Position numbers and translations under genes: made by a program | In this document: positions 56,131-64,000 of the stretch, piece after piece | Position numbering within the stretch: the stretch's first letter is position 1 | How the letters are laid out: every line of letters starts with the position of its first letter | The notes under the pieces: generated by a model | The model's database searches: none | Told to the model about the DNA's origin: nothing | The model's input: only the letters and a program-made list of their open reading frames with translations | DNA from: Neobacillus jeddahensis | GTDB taxonomy: Bacteria; Bacillota; Bacilli; Bacillales; Cytobacillaceae | Assembly: GCF_000612625.1 (NCBI RefSeq) | Contig: NZ_CCAS010000008.1 | Span: 61,821 to 125,820 of the forward strand | Direction of reading: 5' to 3' | DNA length: 64,000 bases

Positions 56131-56799
56131 ATGGAAAAAGAGCGCCATGTCTTAGTTGTTTTCCCCCATCCGGATGACGAGGCTTTTGGAGTATCTGGGA
56201 CGATTGCCACACATGTGCAAAACGGAACCCCGGTCACTTATGCCTGTCTAACGCTCGGCGAGATGGGACGTAATATGGGAAATCCCCCGTTTACCAATCG
56301 CGAAAACCTTCCGAAAATCAGAAAGGCAGAATTGCAGGAGGCCGCTCGTGCTTTAGGCATTCAAGATCTCCGCATGCTTGGTTTCCGTGATAAAACGATT
56401 GAGTTTGAAGATGAAGAGAAATTGACAAATACAATTACCGCGATCATCGAGGAAGTGAACCCTTCCCTGATTATCACTTTTTATCCTGGTTATTCGGTTC
56501 ATCCTGACCATGACGCCACCGGTGCCGCGGTCGTAAGGGCCGTTGAAAAAATGCCGGTCACCGCAAGGCCGACCCTACACTGCGTCGCCTTCTCCAACAA
56601 TTGTGTAGATGAGCTTGGCGAAGCCGATATTGTCCATAACATCACCCCTGTGGCGAAGATTAAGCTTGCAGCAATTCAAGCGCACCGTTCGCAAACAGAG
56701 CAGATGTTTGTAGACATGGAAGAGAAATTAAAAAACCAAGACCCGCAAATGATGGTTTGGGTTAACAATGAACGATTTTGGACCTATAAGTTTGCATAA
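56131..56799 (+). CDS. bshB2: Bacillithiol biosynthesis deacetylase BshB2
   Basis: The 222-residue LmbE-type zinc deacetylase has VFPHPDDEAFG (zinc ligands and catalytic aspartate, residues 10-20) and HPDHDATGAA (third ligand). It removes the acetyl group from N-acetylglucosaminyl malate in bacillithiol synthesis, or acts on bacillithiol conjugates. AAGGAG precedes the start. It shares an operon with yojF. Confidence 0.93.
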   Translation: MEKERHVLVVFPHPDDEAFGVSGTIATHVQNGTPVTYACLTLGEMGRNMGNPPFTNRENLPKIRKAELQEAARALGIQDLRMLGFRDKTIEFEDEEKLTNTITAIIEEVNPSLIITFYPGYSVHPDHDATGAAVVRAVEKMPVTARPTLHCVAFSNNCVDELGEADIVHNITPVAKIKLAAIQAHRSQTEQMFVDMEEKLKNQDPQMMVWVNNERFWTYKFA

Positions 56800-56800
56800 G

Positions 56801-56835
56801 AAAAAGCCTTTCGCTTAAAGGGCTTTTTCTTTTTG
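56801..56835 (+). terminator. Terminator of yojF-bshB2
   Basis: AAAAAGCC pairs with GGCTTTTT around TTTCGCTTAAAG, followed by CTTTTTG. Confidence 0.8.
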
Positions 56836-56940
56836 CCTTTTTATAGAATACTTAGTCACAAAACGTTCATTTTTTCAAAATAGCCATTTTCCTACCAAAT
56901 TCACCCTCATTCACAAAACGTTCAAAAATCCTTATCTAGG

Positions 56941-56983
56941 TGTGCACTACGTCACAATTTTATCGTTGCTAAGCGATTAGGAT
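56941..56983 (+). promoter_or_regulatory. FNR-type box and promoter of the nos cluster
   Basis: TGTGCACTACGTCACA (56941-56956) matches TGTGA-N6-TCACA at nine of ten positions. TAGGAT at 56978-56983 is a plausible -10, which puts the box centre about 41.5 bases before the expected start, the standard position for FNR activation. Two direct repeats CACAAAACGTTCA (about 56857 and 56911) lie just upstream. Confidence 0.65.
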
Positions 56984-57021
56984 GAAACTGTGAATTTTTT
57001 AAAAAACAGGAGGGGGAACAA

Positions 57022-57492
57022 TTGCAAAAAGCAATCATTAGCTTTGGGATCTGCTTGGTAATCGGGTTTGGGCTTGGTTACCTAGTTTTTGGCGTCATCA
57101 TGGGTGACTCCGATCAACAAACACAAGTAGCACAGACCGAAACAGAGACAACCAATCAAGCCGATACACCGGATTCCGCATCAGCTGAAAAAGAAAATAC
57201 AGAGGCCAAAGAGGGCGCCACTACTTCCGTAAGTGCCGATAACATCCTCGATCAGCGTGGATGCCTTGGCTGTCACAGTGTCGAATCCCTTAATCTCAAG
57301 GGTGGCGCCGTTGGTCCGGACCTATCACAAGCATTTGTGAACGTAGAAGGGAAGCATGGCAAACCGATTGAGGAATTCCTGAAAGCGCCTACTTCAGCCG
57401 TCATGTCAGGAGTAATTAGTAAAGATCCATTAACAGATGAAGAGCGACAGCAAGTTCTCGAACTTCTGAAGCAGGCATCTGAAGCAAAATAA
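57022..57492 (+). CDS. nosC: Membrane-anchored mono-haem cytochrome c of the nos cluster
   Basis: The 156-residue protein starts with TTG at 57022 (AGGAGGGGG site). A membrane anchor (residues 4-27) is followed by an acidic, Thr/Glu-rich linker and one cytochrome c domain with CLGCH (81-85), GGAVGPDL, and a likely axial methionine at M128 (SAVMSGV). It lies 22 bases ahead of nosZ, so it is the probable electron donor to nitrous oxide reductase. Confidence 0.87.
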   Translation: MQKAIISFGICLVIGFGLGYLVFGVIMGDSDQQTQVAQTETETTNQADTPDSASAEKENTEAKEGATTSVSADNILDQRGCLGCHSVESLNLKGGAVGPDLSQAFVNVEGKHGKPIEEFLKAPTSAVMSGVISKDPLTDEERQQVLELLKQASEAK

Positions 57493-57514
57493 TCAATAAG
57501 GTGGTGTCACATTA

Positions 57515-59380
57515 ATGAAAAAATGGATTCCAATTGCATCGGGCTTGGTCGCTGGTTTTGTAGCCGCAACGATTTCATTTGCTGATTTCTCCGCAAAGAC
57601 AACTACGGAAGCAGCTTCAAACACGAAGAGCGATGCAGAAAAGGTATATGTACCATTCGGTCAAAAAGATGATTACTATTTATTCGCTTCTGGAGGTCAC
57701 TCCGGGCAAATGTTTATTTACGGTGTTCCATCGATGCGACAAATTCGCACCATTCCCGTCTTCTCACAGGATTCCGCAACCGGTTATGGCTTTGATGAGC
57801 ATTCTAAAAAATTGATGGGTGACTATACATGGGGCGACCTTCACCATCCTGCCTTCTCAGAAACAAAGGGAGAATATGACGGGAAATATATGTTTGCAAC
57901 CGACGTCGGTAACAGCCGGGCGGCTGCAGTCAATCTCGAAACCTTTACCACAAAGGACATCATCAACGTTCCCAACACAAGCGGGCCCCACTGTGCAGCG
58001 TTTGTGACGGAAAACACGGAGTATATGTTCTTACCAACCCGGTTCGCTGTTCCGCTTGAGCATAAATACGAATCACTTGATGATTACAGCACAAAATACC
58101 GCGGTGTGATGTCGGCTGTTACCTTTGATCAAAGCAAAGAAAAGTTAAATGTCGCCTACCAAGTGGCCCTTCCACCTTGGTCCTATGACCTTTCCGATGC
58201 TGGTAAAAAGAGCTCTGCAGACTGGGCAGTTATGACGACCTACAATACGGAGGAAGCGACGACCAACCTAGAAATCAATGCCTCTCAAGCGGACCGCGAC
58301 TATATTGTCCTGTTCAATTGGAAAGAACTTGAGAAAATGGTCAAGGAAGGCAAGTACGAGGATGTCGGCGGCCAAAAAATGATTTTTCCAGAGAAGCAAA
58401 AGGGCGGAATTTATTTAGTGCCTGTAGCCAAATCCCCACATGGCGTCGATGTAACCCCGGATGGAAAGCATTTCATTGCTTCTGGAAAGCTGGCCCCAAC
58501 GATGACCGTGTTCTCATTTGAAAAGGCCTTTAAGGCTGTCGAAAACAAAGACTTTGCCGGTGAACGTAATGGGATTCCAGTTTTAAAATATGAATCGGTG
58601 ATGGAAAGAGAAGTAAATCCAGAAAATGCGCTTGGACCGCTTCATACCCAATTTGATGACAAAGGCATGGCCTATACGACAATGTTCATTTCTTCGGAAA
58701 TTGTCAAATGGGATCCGAAAACTGGTAAAACACTTGACCGTGTACCTGTTCAATATTCACCAGGTCACGCTGTCGCTGCCGAAGGGGACACCGTCTCACC
58801 TGATGGCAAATGGTTAATTGCATTAAATAAGATTGCCAAGGATAGCTATTTATCTGTTGGACCTTCTCACCCTGAGTCGATGCAGTTAATCGACATCAGC
58901 GGCAAGATGAAGGTCATCCAGTCTTCACCAGTCAACCCTGAGCCGCATTATGCGCAAATGATCAAAGCCGATAAGATTAAAACGATTGAAGTTTATCCGA
59001 AGGACGAAAAGAATAAAGATGCCGTCTATAAAAAAGATGATACCAAAATTGTCCGAAATGGCAATCAAGTCGATGTATACGGGATTGCGATGCGTTCAAA
59101 ATTCATTTTTGATGCCAAGGCAGAACGCCCTGACGTGATTGAAGTGAATGAGGGCGATCATGTCAGGATTCATTTAACCAACATCGATTTCGATGAGGAT
59201 ATTACCCACGGTTTTGCGATTAACAGTTATAACCTAAACATGGAAGTGCAGCCAGGACAGACCAACACGATGGAATTTGTCGCCAATAAAGCCGGAACCT
59301 ACCCACTTTATTGCACTAACTTCTGCTCGGCGCTCCACCAGGAAATGACCGGCTACTTCCTTGTAAAACCAAAGAAGTAA
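57515..59380 (+). CDS. nosZ: Nitrous oxide reductase NosZ, clade II type
   Basis: The 621-residue precursor has a Sec-type signal (MKKWIPIASGLVAGFVAAT) with no twin-arginine motif, a feature of clade II NosZ. The beta-propeller carries GDLHHPAFSETKG and SGPHCAAF (CuZ histidines). The C-terminal cupredoxin domain ends with the CuA ligands C600, C604, H608 and M611 in CTNFCSALHQEM. It reduces N2O to N2 outside the membrane. All readable metal ligands are present. Confidence 0.97.
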   Translation: MKKWIPIASGLVAGFVAATISFADFSAKTTTEAASNTKSDAEKVYVPFGQKDDYYLFASGGHSGQMFIYGVPSMRQIRTIPVFSQDSATGYGFDEHSKKLMGDYTWGDLHHPAFSETKGEYDGKYMFATDVGNSRAAAVNLETFTTKDIINVPNTSGPHCAAFVTENTEYMFLPTRFAVPLEHKYESLDDYSTKYRGVMSAVTFDQSKEKLNVAYQVALPPWSYDLSDAGKKSSADWAVMTTYNTEEATTNLEINASQADRDYIVLFNWKELEKMVKEGKYEDVGGQKMIFPEKQKGGIYLVPVAKSPHGVDVTPDGKHFIASGKLAPTMTVFSFEKAFKAVENKDFAGERNGIPVLKYESVMEREVNPENALGPLHTQFDDKGMAYTTMFISSEIVKWDPKTGKTLDRVPVQYSPGHAVAAEGDTVSPDGKWLIALNKIAKDSYLSVGPSHPESMQLIDISGKMKVIQSSPVNPEPHYAQMIKADKIKTIEVYPKDEKNKDAVYKKDDTKIVRNGNQVDVYGIAMRSKFIFDAKAERPDVIEVNEGDHVRIHLTNIDFDEDITHGFAINSYNLNMEVQPGQTNTMEFVANKAGTYPLYCTNFCSALHQEMTGYFLVKPKK

Positions 59381-59441
59381 GACAAGTAAATACGGCCGTT
59401 ACCAAGATCCACTAGTACGGCCGCTAGTTGAAGCAGGAGCC

Positions 59442-59470
59442 AGGGTATCAATAGTAAAGATTGATACCCT
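59442..59470 (+). other. Perfect 10-bp hairpin between nosZ and nosB
   Basis: AGGGTATCAA and TTGATACCCT flank TAGTAAAGA, 62 bases after the nosZ stop. With no T-run it is more likely an mRNA-stabilising or partial-termination hairpin that raises nosZ levels over the genes that follow. Confidence 0.55.
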
Positions 59471-59503
59471 CTCCTAGCATTTTAAGAATCCACTATAAAA
59501 GGC

Positions 59504-60082
59504 GTGGTTAACTTGAAAGGTAAATCAAAAAAACTATCAGTTGTCTCAACCTTATTGATCGTCCTGTCAGCTCTCTTGATGATTGTGTCCATTTTTTTCC
59601 CATGGTGGAAAATGATTTTCTTTGCACCACAATACCCAGAGGGATTAAACATCATTGTCTACCCGCATAAGCTTGAGGGGGAAATTGATATTGTTAATGG
59701 GCTGAACCACTATATCGGGATGGCCAATTTTAGCAAGGCCAACTTCCCAGAATTATCGTATCTCGTCTACCTAGTCGGCGGATTAGCGGCCATTACGCTT
59801 GTCACAGCCCTGCTTCGAAAAAAATCCGTTCTCTATGGTTTGATTGGCGTATTTGCTCTCGGCGGAGTTCTCGGTGTTCTTGACCTAAGAAAGGCGCTGC
59901 ACGATTTCGGCACCAACCTAAGTCCAAACGCACCCATTAAAATCGACCCATTTGTCCCACCCCTTTTAGGACATAATACCGTTGCCAACTTTGTCACCAA
60001 TAGTGTCCTTGGCGTCGGCGCCTATTTCCTAATAGCTGCGTTTCTCTTATTACTCATTCCGTTATGGAAGGATCGAAAATGA
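59504..60082 (+). CDS. nosB: NosB-like integral membrane protein
   Basis: The 192-residue protein has four predicted membrane helices (about 12-35, 83-102, 107-128, 165-187) and a FFPWWKMIFFAPQYPEGLNI stretch after the first. Proteins of this kind (NosB) follow nosZ in clade II clusters; the precise role is unknown. A GTG at 59504 is listed as the start. TTG 59513, ten bases from AAGG, is about equally likely. The stop lies just before nosD. Confidence 0.75.
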   Translation: MVNLKGKSKKLSVVSTLLIVLSALLMIVSIFFPWWKMIFFAPQYPEGLNIIVYPHKLEGEIDIVNGLNHYIGMANFSKANFPELSYLVYLVGGLAAITLVTALLRKKSVLYGLIGVFALGGVLGVLDLRKALHDFGTNLSPNAPIKIDPFVPPLLGHNTVANFVTNSVLGVGAYFLIAAFLLLLIPLWKDRK

Positions 60083-60083
60083 C

Positions 60084-61430
60084 ATGAAAAAATTAGCGCT
60101 CCTTACTTTGGTCCTATCTCTTTTTATCCTGGGCAAACCGGAAAAAAATTTGGCAGCCGAAAACTTGCAGGCGAAAATCGATAGCTTGCAAGAGGGGGCG
60201 GTATTACACCTTAAAGATCAAACGTACCCTGGCAATATCGTCATTGATAAAAGCATTACGATCATTGGCACAAAGCACACCGTGATTAAGGGGGACGGAA
60301 CGGGCAACGTCATTTCCATTACGGCACCAAATGTGAAGCTAAACCAGCTGACGGTGACCGGTGGCAGTATGAATCGAAACTCGAGTGAAGAATACGCCGC
60401 CATCAAGATACACACAAACAACAATGTCGTCGAACACATCACGATTCGCAACTCTTTTCACGGTATCTATTTAAGCCAGGCCCATCATAATAAAATCCGC
60501 TATAACGATATAACCGGTCTGGGAAATGGCGAAATTGCCGCCCAAGGGAATGGACTTCATATTTATTATGCAAATGATAATCTGCTTGAAGCAAATAAGA
60601 TTGAAGGCACCCGTGACGGGATGTTCTTCGAATATGCAAACAACAATCGCAGTGTGGAAAATAAAATTAGTCACACGCGCTATGGCTTACATTATATGTA
60701 CTCTGATGAAAATATTTTTAAAGGAAATGTTTTTACGATGAATACCGGCGGTGCCGCCATCATGAATTCGAACCATCTGAAACTCGAAGATAATCAATTT
60801 ATCATTAACTATGGAAATCAGTCGTTCGGTCTGTTACTTTTACAAGCCAACGATAATTATATAGCCGGCAATACCTTTTTCATGAATCAACGGGGTCTGT
60901 ACATTGATCAGGCGACACGAAACACCATTACAGGCAACCGTGTGATTCAAAATCAAATCGGGATTGAGTTATGGGCCAGCTCGACTGACCAGATCTTCAC
61001 CTTAAACAAGATTTCGGATAATACCTTCCCGGCCATTACCTTAGGCGGCAGCGGCGAAGGTAATACTTGGAGTCAGCACGGCAAAGGGAACGACTGGGGG
61101 ACCTCCTTCCCACTGACCGATCTAGACCAAAATGGGATTGGCGATTTTCCCGTCACCTATCATTCCTCCCTCCACCAGTTGCTGGAGGATCAGGAATTGA
61201 CAAGTTTATTTTTAAAAAGCCCGGCCATTGCCATCTATGAAAAAATAAATAACACACTAAATAGCGATGAAATCATGTTTACAGACAAGCATCCGTTAGC
61301 AGCCGAAAAGACGAGCCATGCTTCACTCCTGTTCGTTGCCCTTGGACTGCTCGTCGGCTTGATTTTACTAAAAGGGAGACATTACTATGCATTACATTTG
61401 GAAGGAATGGAAGGAAAACATAAGAGGTAA
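60084..61430 (+). CDS. nosD: Copper-site assembly protein NosD
   Basis: The 448-residue exported protein has a signal peptide (to about residue 23), a right-handed beta-helix made of short Asn/Gly-rich rungs (NNVVEHITIRNSFHGIYL, HHNKIRYNDITG, NRSVENKISHTRYGLHYMYS), and a C-terminal membrane anchor (SLLFVALGLLVGLILL). NosD works with the NosFY transporter to mature the CuZ centre of NosZ. It starts one base after nosB, and its 3' end overlaps nosY by 44 bases. Confidence 0.94.
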   Translation: MKKLALLTLVLSLFILGKPEKNLAAENLQAKIDSLQEGAVLHLKDQTYPGNIVIDKSITIIGTKHTVIKGDGTGNVISITAPNVKLNQLTVTGGSMNRNSSEEYAAIKIHTNNNVVEHITIRNSFHGIYLSQAHHNKIRYNDITGLGNGEIAAQGNGLHIYYANDNLLEANKIEGTRDGMFFEYANNNRSVENKISHTRYGLHYMYSDENIFKGNVFTMNTGGAAIMNSNHLKLEDNQFIINYGNQSFGLLLLQANDNYIAGNTFFMNQRGLYIDQATRNTITGNRVIQNQIGIELWASSTDQIFTLNKISDNTFPAITLGGSGEGNTWSQHGKGNDWGTSFPLTDLDQNGIGDFPVTYHSSLHQLLEDQELTSLFLKSPAIAIYEKINNTLNSDEIMFTDKHPLAAEKTSHASLLFVALGLLVGLILLKGRHYYALHLEGMEGKHKR

Positions 61431-62184
61431 AGGGCTGTGGCTTTCATTAAGTATTATTGTTCTTCTATCGATTAGCATCTTATATCGTTCCTCAATCCTT
61501 TCATTTGACCAAGGCTTTTATGTACTCTTAATCAATCTTTTTGATACGATCATTTATTTTATTCCGATTCTCTGTTTGTTCATCGGCGCCTTTTCTATTT
61601 TTCAAGAGAAGGAGCAAAAGACATTAATTATGCTGTTAACAAAGAAGGACAATTACCCTAGCTTTTTACTCAAAAAAAGCCTGGGACTCTATACAGTCGT
61701 GTTAGTGCCGCTGTTGGGCTGGTTTTTCCTGTATCTTCTTTTGTTAAAATTTCAATTCCAACTCGATATGAAAAGCTACTTAATCTTTGTGTTAGCAATT
61801 GTCAGTTTGAGTCTCGTTTTTCTGCAAATGGGGGCAGCGATCGGCAGCTTTAGTCGCTCACGGATGCAAATTATCGGCTATACCATCTTTGTCTGGTTTT
61901 ACTTTTTCTTCTTACATGACTTTCTGTTGCTTTCGTTTTTACCAGACGTGACCCATGAAAATGTGAAACTATTTTCTTCCTTCTTCTTCCTTAATCCGCT
62001 TCAAGCAGTACGGATGTTCCTAGAGACTGGGATGGGCGTCTATTCCTTCGGCCATATGTCTAGACTGCTAGAGATGTTTATGTGGACGAAGCCCGTGTTC
62101 TTTCTGATTGGAAATCTGTTTATCTGGTTGGCGATTTCCTTTGGTATCGCGATTATCTTTAACCGGAAGGAGGGCTACGAATGA
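61387..62184 (+). CDS. nosY: NosY ABC transporter permease
   Basis: The 265-residue membrane protein has six predicted helices and the ABC-2 pattern (IFQEKEQKTLIMLL near residue 70). It starts inside the end of nosD, with AAAGGGAGA about ten bases upstream, and overlaps nosF by four bases. It forms the membrane channel of NosDFY, which supplies sulfur or another need for CuZ assembly. Confidence 0.9.
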   Translation: MHYIWKEWKENIRGKGLWLSLSIIVLLSISILYRSSILSFDQGFYVLLINLFDTIIYFIPILCLFIGAFSIFQEKEQKTLIMLLTKKDNYPSFLLKKSLGLYTVVLVPLLGWFFLYLLLLKFQFQLDMKSYLIFVLAIVSLSLVFLQMGAAIGSFSRSRMQIIGYTIFVWFYFFFLHDFLLLSFLPDVTHENVKLFSSFFFLNPLQAVRMFLETGMGVYSFGHMSRLLEMFMWTKPVFFLIGNLFIWLAISFGIAIIFNRKEGYE

Positions 62185-62858
62185 TTCAGGTCACCAATCT
62201 TCATCAATCATTCGGAAAAAAAACGGTACTAGATTCGATTACGATTTCGATTGAGAAAAATGAAATTTGCGCCCTCGTTGGTCGAAATGGGGCCGGCAAA
62301 TCGACGTTTATTAATAGCTTGCTTGGCTTATTGCCTGTCAAGCAAGGGTCGATTGCCATCAACGGGACCACTGTATCGAAGAAGAATAATGGCTGGAAAA
62401 AGGCAATTGCCTACTTGCCGGAAAAATTTCTGCTCTATCCGATGTTGACCGGCCTTGAGAATATGACCTTTTTTGCTGAGGCTGTATCGAAAACGGCCAA
62501 TCTAGAACGAATCGAACAAGTATTGACAGCTGTCAGCCTCTGGGACGACCGTAACGTCCAGGTAAAGAAATATTCAAAAGGGATGCTGCAGCGGCTCGGC
62601 CTTGCGATTACCCTGTATCAGGAGTCCAGCATTTTGATTTTGGATGAGCCGACAAGCGGGATTGACCCGATGGGACGGAAGGAAATTTTAGAGGTGCTGA
62701 AATCCCTTCAGCAGCAAACGATCCTGCTCTCCTCCCATCATTTAGATGAAATCAAGCAGGTATGTACCCATGTTGCTTATTTACATGATGGAAAAATGGA
62801 AAAATACACGGTTGAAGAGTTTTTAAATACACATCATTTAGGAGGAATTGACGGATGA
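62181..62858 (+). CDS. nosF: NosF ABC transporter ATPase
   Basis: The 225-residue ATPase has Walker A GRNGAGKST (residues 34-42), signature YSKGMLQRLG, Walker B ILILDEPTSG and the switch histidine in LLSSHHLDE. It pairs with NosY. It overlaps both nosY and the next gene by four bases (ATGA), so the tail of the cluster is tightly coupled. Confidence 0.95.
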   Translation: MIQVTNLHQSFGKKTVLDSITISIEKNEICALVGRNGAGKSTFINSLLGLLPVKQGSIAINGTTVSKKNNGWKKAIAYLPEKFLLYPMLTGLENMTFFAEAVSKTANLERIEQVLTAVSLWDDRNVQVKKYSKGMLQRLGLAITLYQESSILILDEPTSGIDPMGRKEILEVLKSLQQQTILLSSHHLDEIKQVCTHVAYLHDGKMEKYTVEEFLNTHHLGGIDG

Positions 62859-63760
62859 AGAAGCGAATCGTGTCCGCCTTGATGTTGCTGCTTGTGTTGA
62901 TATTAGCCGGCTGCAGTAACGGTCCAGAGTATAACGTGAAATTTACAAAGGATGTCTATTTTCAAAAAGATACCGAACTGCCCTTTGAGATTAAGGTAAC
63001 GGAAAACAAAAAGGCTGTTACAGGGCTCAATGCTTCTGTGGAGTTTGCGATGACAGAGATGGATCACGGGACATACAAGGTGAAATTAACCGAGGGCAAG
63101 GACGGTACCTATTCCGGTAAGGTTGCCCTGCAAATGAGCGGAAAATATGAAGCGGCCTTTACGTTTGAAAAGGATGGGGAAAAGTCTGAAAAGATAATCG
63201 ATGTTCAGGTGACCAAGCCTAAAGGTGTTGCCAAAATTAATGGCGACTGGATTACCGACGAGGATGTTGCCTTTTATCAGTTGATTAATCAACTTCAGCT
63301 TGCGATCAACCGTGAGGCTGCCAAACAAAACTATAGCGGGGCGCAGCTGCAGGAAGAATTAAGCTATCTGGAGTCCCAGGAAAAAGCCAACGCTGATAAA
63401 AATCAATTATTAACGCAAATTATCCGCCTCCGCTCAATGGCAATGCTGGCGGACGAAAAAGGGCATCAGGCAACAGAGAGCGAAATTGCGGCAGCGGTTG
63501 ATAAGGTTCGTGCGCAATATAATCAGTATGCCGGGACAAAGCAATTAATCAGCAGCTACGGTGAAGATCAGTTTTGGGCAACCGAGAAGGAACAGTACAA
63601 ACTGATCGTCCTGTCGCAAAAGGTGCAACAGGATTTGATTGCACAAGTCAAAAAAGAAAATCCTTCTGTTGGCGAGCAGGAGATCATCTATTTAGCACAG
63701 CAGAAATACGAAGAGCTGCTCGTCTCCCAAGTGAACTCGTTAACGATCGAGATCCTCTAG
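62855..63760 (+). CDS. Lipoprotein with YtkA/FixH-like and SurA-like domains
   Basis: The 301-residue protein has a signal peptide with lipobox LILAGC. Residues about 25-128 look like the YtkA/FixH-type beta domain (EMDHGTYKVKLTEGKDGTYS). From about 129 a SurA/PrsA N-terminal-like helical region follows (VAKINGDWITDEDVAFYQLI ... SEIAAAVDKVRAQYNQYAGT); no parvulin isomerase domain remains. It overlaps nosF by four bases, so it belongs to the nos operon. It may bind copper or chaperone NosZ on the outer face, taking the place of NosL; this is inference. Confidence 0.75.
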   Translation: MKKRIVSALMLLLVLILAGCSNGPEYNVKFTKDVYFQKDTELPFEIKVTENKKAVTGLNASVEFAMTEMDHGTYKVKLTEGKDGTYSGKVALQMSGKYEAAFTFEKDGEKSEKIIDVQVTKPKGVAKINGDWITDEDVAFYQLINQLQLAINREAAKQNYSGAQLQEELSYLESQEKANADKNQLLTQIIRLRSMAMLADEKGHQATESEIAAAVDKVRAQYNQYAGTKQLISSYGEDQFWATEKEQYKLIVLSQKVQQDLIAQVKKENPSVGEQEIIYLAQQKYEELLVSQVNSLTIEIL

Positions 63761-63766
63761 CAAAGG

Positions 63767-63806
63767 AAAAGTCCTTCATCCGCGTCATGAAGGACTTTTC
63801 TTTTTC
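63767..63806 (+). terminator. Terminator of the nos operon
   Basis: AAAAGTCCTTCAT and ATGAAGGACTTTT pair around CCGCGTC, followed by CTTTTTC, six bases after the last stop codon. Confidence 0.9.
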
Positions 63807-63809
63807 TAA

Positions 63810-64000
63810 GGGAATTAGTTGCCCTGACTCGTTACCGTTTTTTCTCTTTTTCGGACTTCACGGGCATTAGTCGCTTCGACTAGTTTCCGTTTTTTCTTTT
63901 TTTCAGGCTTCACGGGCATTAGTCGCCTTGACTAGTTACCGTTTTTTCTCTTTTTCAGGCTTCACGGGCATTAGTCGCCCTGACTCGTTACCGTTTTTTC
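63810..64000. repeat. Tandem repeat array, about 52-bp units, running off the window
   Basis: Units begin GGG(A/C)ATTAGT at 63810, 63863, 63914 and 63966 (spacing 53, 51, 52) and each holds (A/T)CCGTTTTTTCT and a CTTCACG end. Four copies are visible, the last incomplete. T-runs in each unit face the plus strand. Confidence 0.85.

Noticed and set aside
63810..64000. CRISPR array at the window end
   Set aside because: The whole 51-53 bp unit is conserved, not a repeat alternating with unique spacers.

Overview
The window comes from the chromosome of an endospore-forming Bacillaceae bacterium, probably a denitrifying Neobacillus/Bacillus relative. The evidence is the B. subtilis-like gene order (tal, fbaA, spo0F, ywjG, pyrG, rpoE ... 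fadF, clsB ... argS, ywiB, speB, speE, pbpG, ywhD, ywhC, ywhB, ywgA, ywfO, rsfA, lipL, pta, hemQ, gerQ, ywdK, ywdI ... pdxK), the sporulation genes spo0F, rsfA, gerQ and an sspH-like gene, strong AGGAGG ribosome binding sites with frequent GTG/TTG starts, and a consensus Bacillus-type parS site. The species assignment is an inference.

Layout. 1-6000: glycolysis/phosphorelay/nucleotide block, with a readable pyrG promoter and attenuator. 6178-17563: minus-strand acyl-CoA catabolism cluster (fadF, thiolase, 3-hydroxyacyl-CoA dehydrogenase, two acyl-CoA dehydrogenases, a TetR regulator and the B12-dependent fused isobutyryl-CoA mutase icmF), with a FadR-type operator inside the fadF promoter. 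17649-34990: core genes (cardiolipin synthase, argS, polyamine genes, PBP, spore and housekeeping genes), interspersed with several families of hairpin repeats. 35052-36957: a complete IS1182-type insertion sequence with inverted ends and an 8-bp target duplication, inserted in the loop of what looks like the hemQ terminator. 37680-38580: a gene-free repeat-rich stretch between two copies of the same terminator. 38648-40430: ywdK, ywdI, parS and a regulator.

39495-54173 is an anaerobic-metabolism region. It holds a DNA-binding/molybdate-like-sensor regulator divergent from modAB, then a roughly 12 kb minus-strand block reading fdhD-fdhA-fdhB-fdhI-fdhE-mobA-moeA-moeA(fusion)-moaE-moaD-moeB. 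fdhA contains an in-frame UGA at the position of the selenocysteine of the E. coli enzymes, followed by a SECIS-like stem-loop, so it should be read as one selenoprotein gene and not as two broken pieces. Formate dehydrogenase, its maturation factors and molybdenum-cofactor steps are thus placed together.

54729-56799 carries pdxK, yojF and bshB2. 57022-63760 is a plus-strand nitrous oxide reduction cluster: cytochrome c, a clade II type NosZ, a NosB-like membrane protein, NosD, NosY, NosF, and a lipoprotein joining a YtkA/FixH-like domain to a SurA-like region. It is preceded by an FNR-type box well placed for activation under oxygen limitation. The window ends in a tandem repeat array. The most notable items are the selenocysteine formate dehydrogenase, two unrelated intergenic arrays with an exact 21-bp period, the parS site, the pyrG attenuator, the IS inserted into a terminator, and the unusual nos-cluster lipoprotein.
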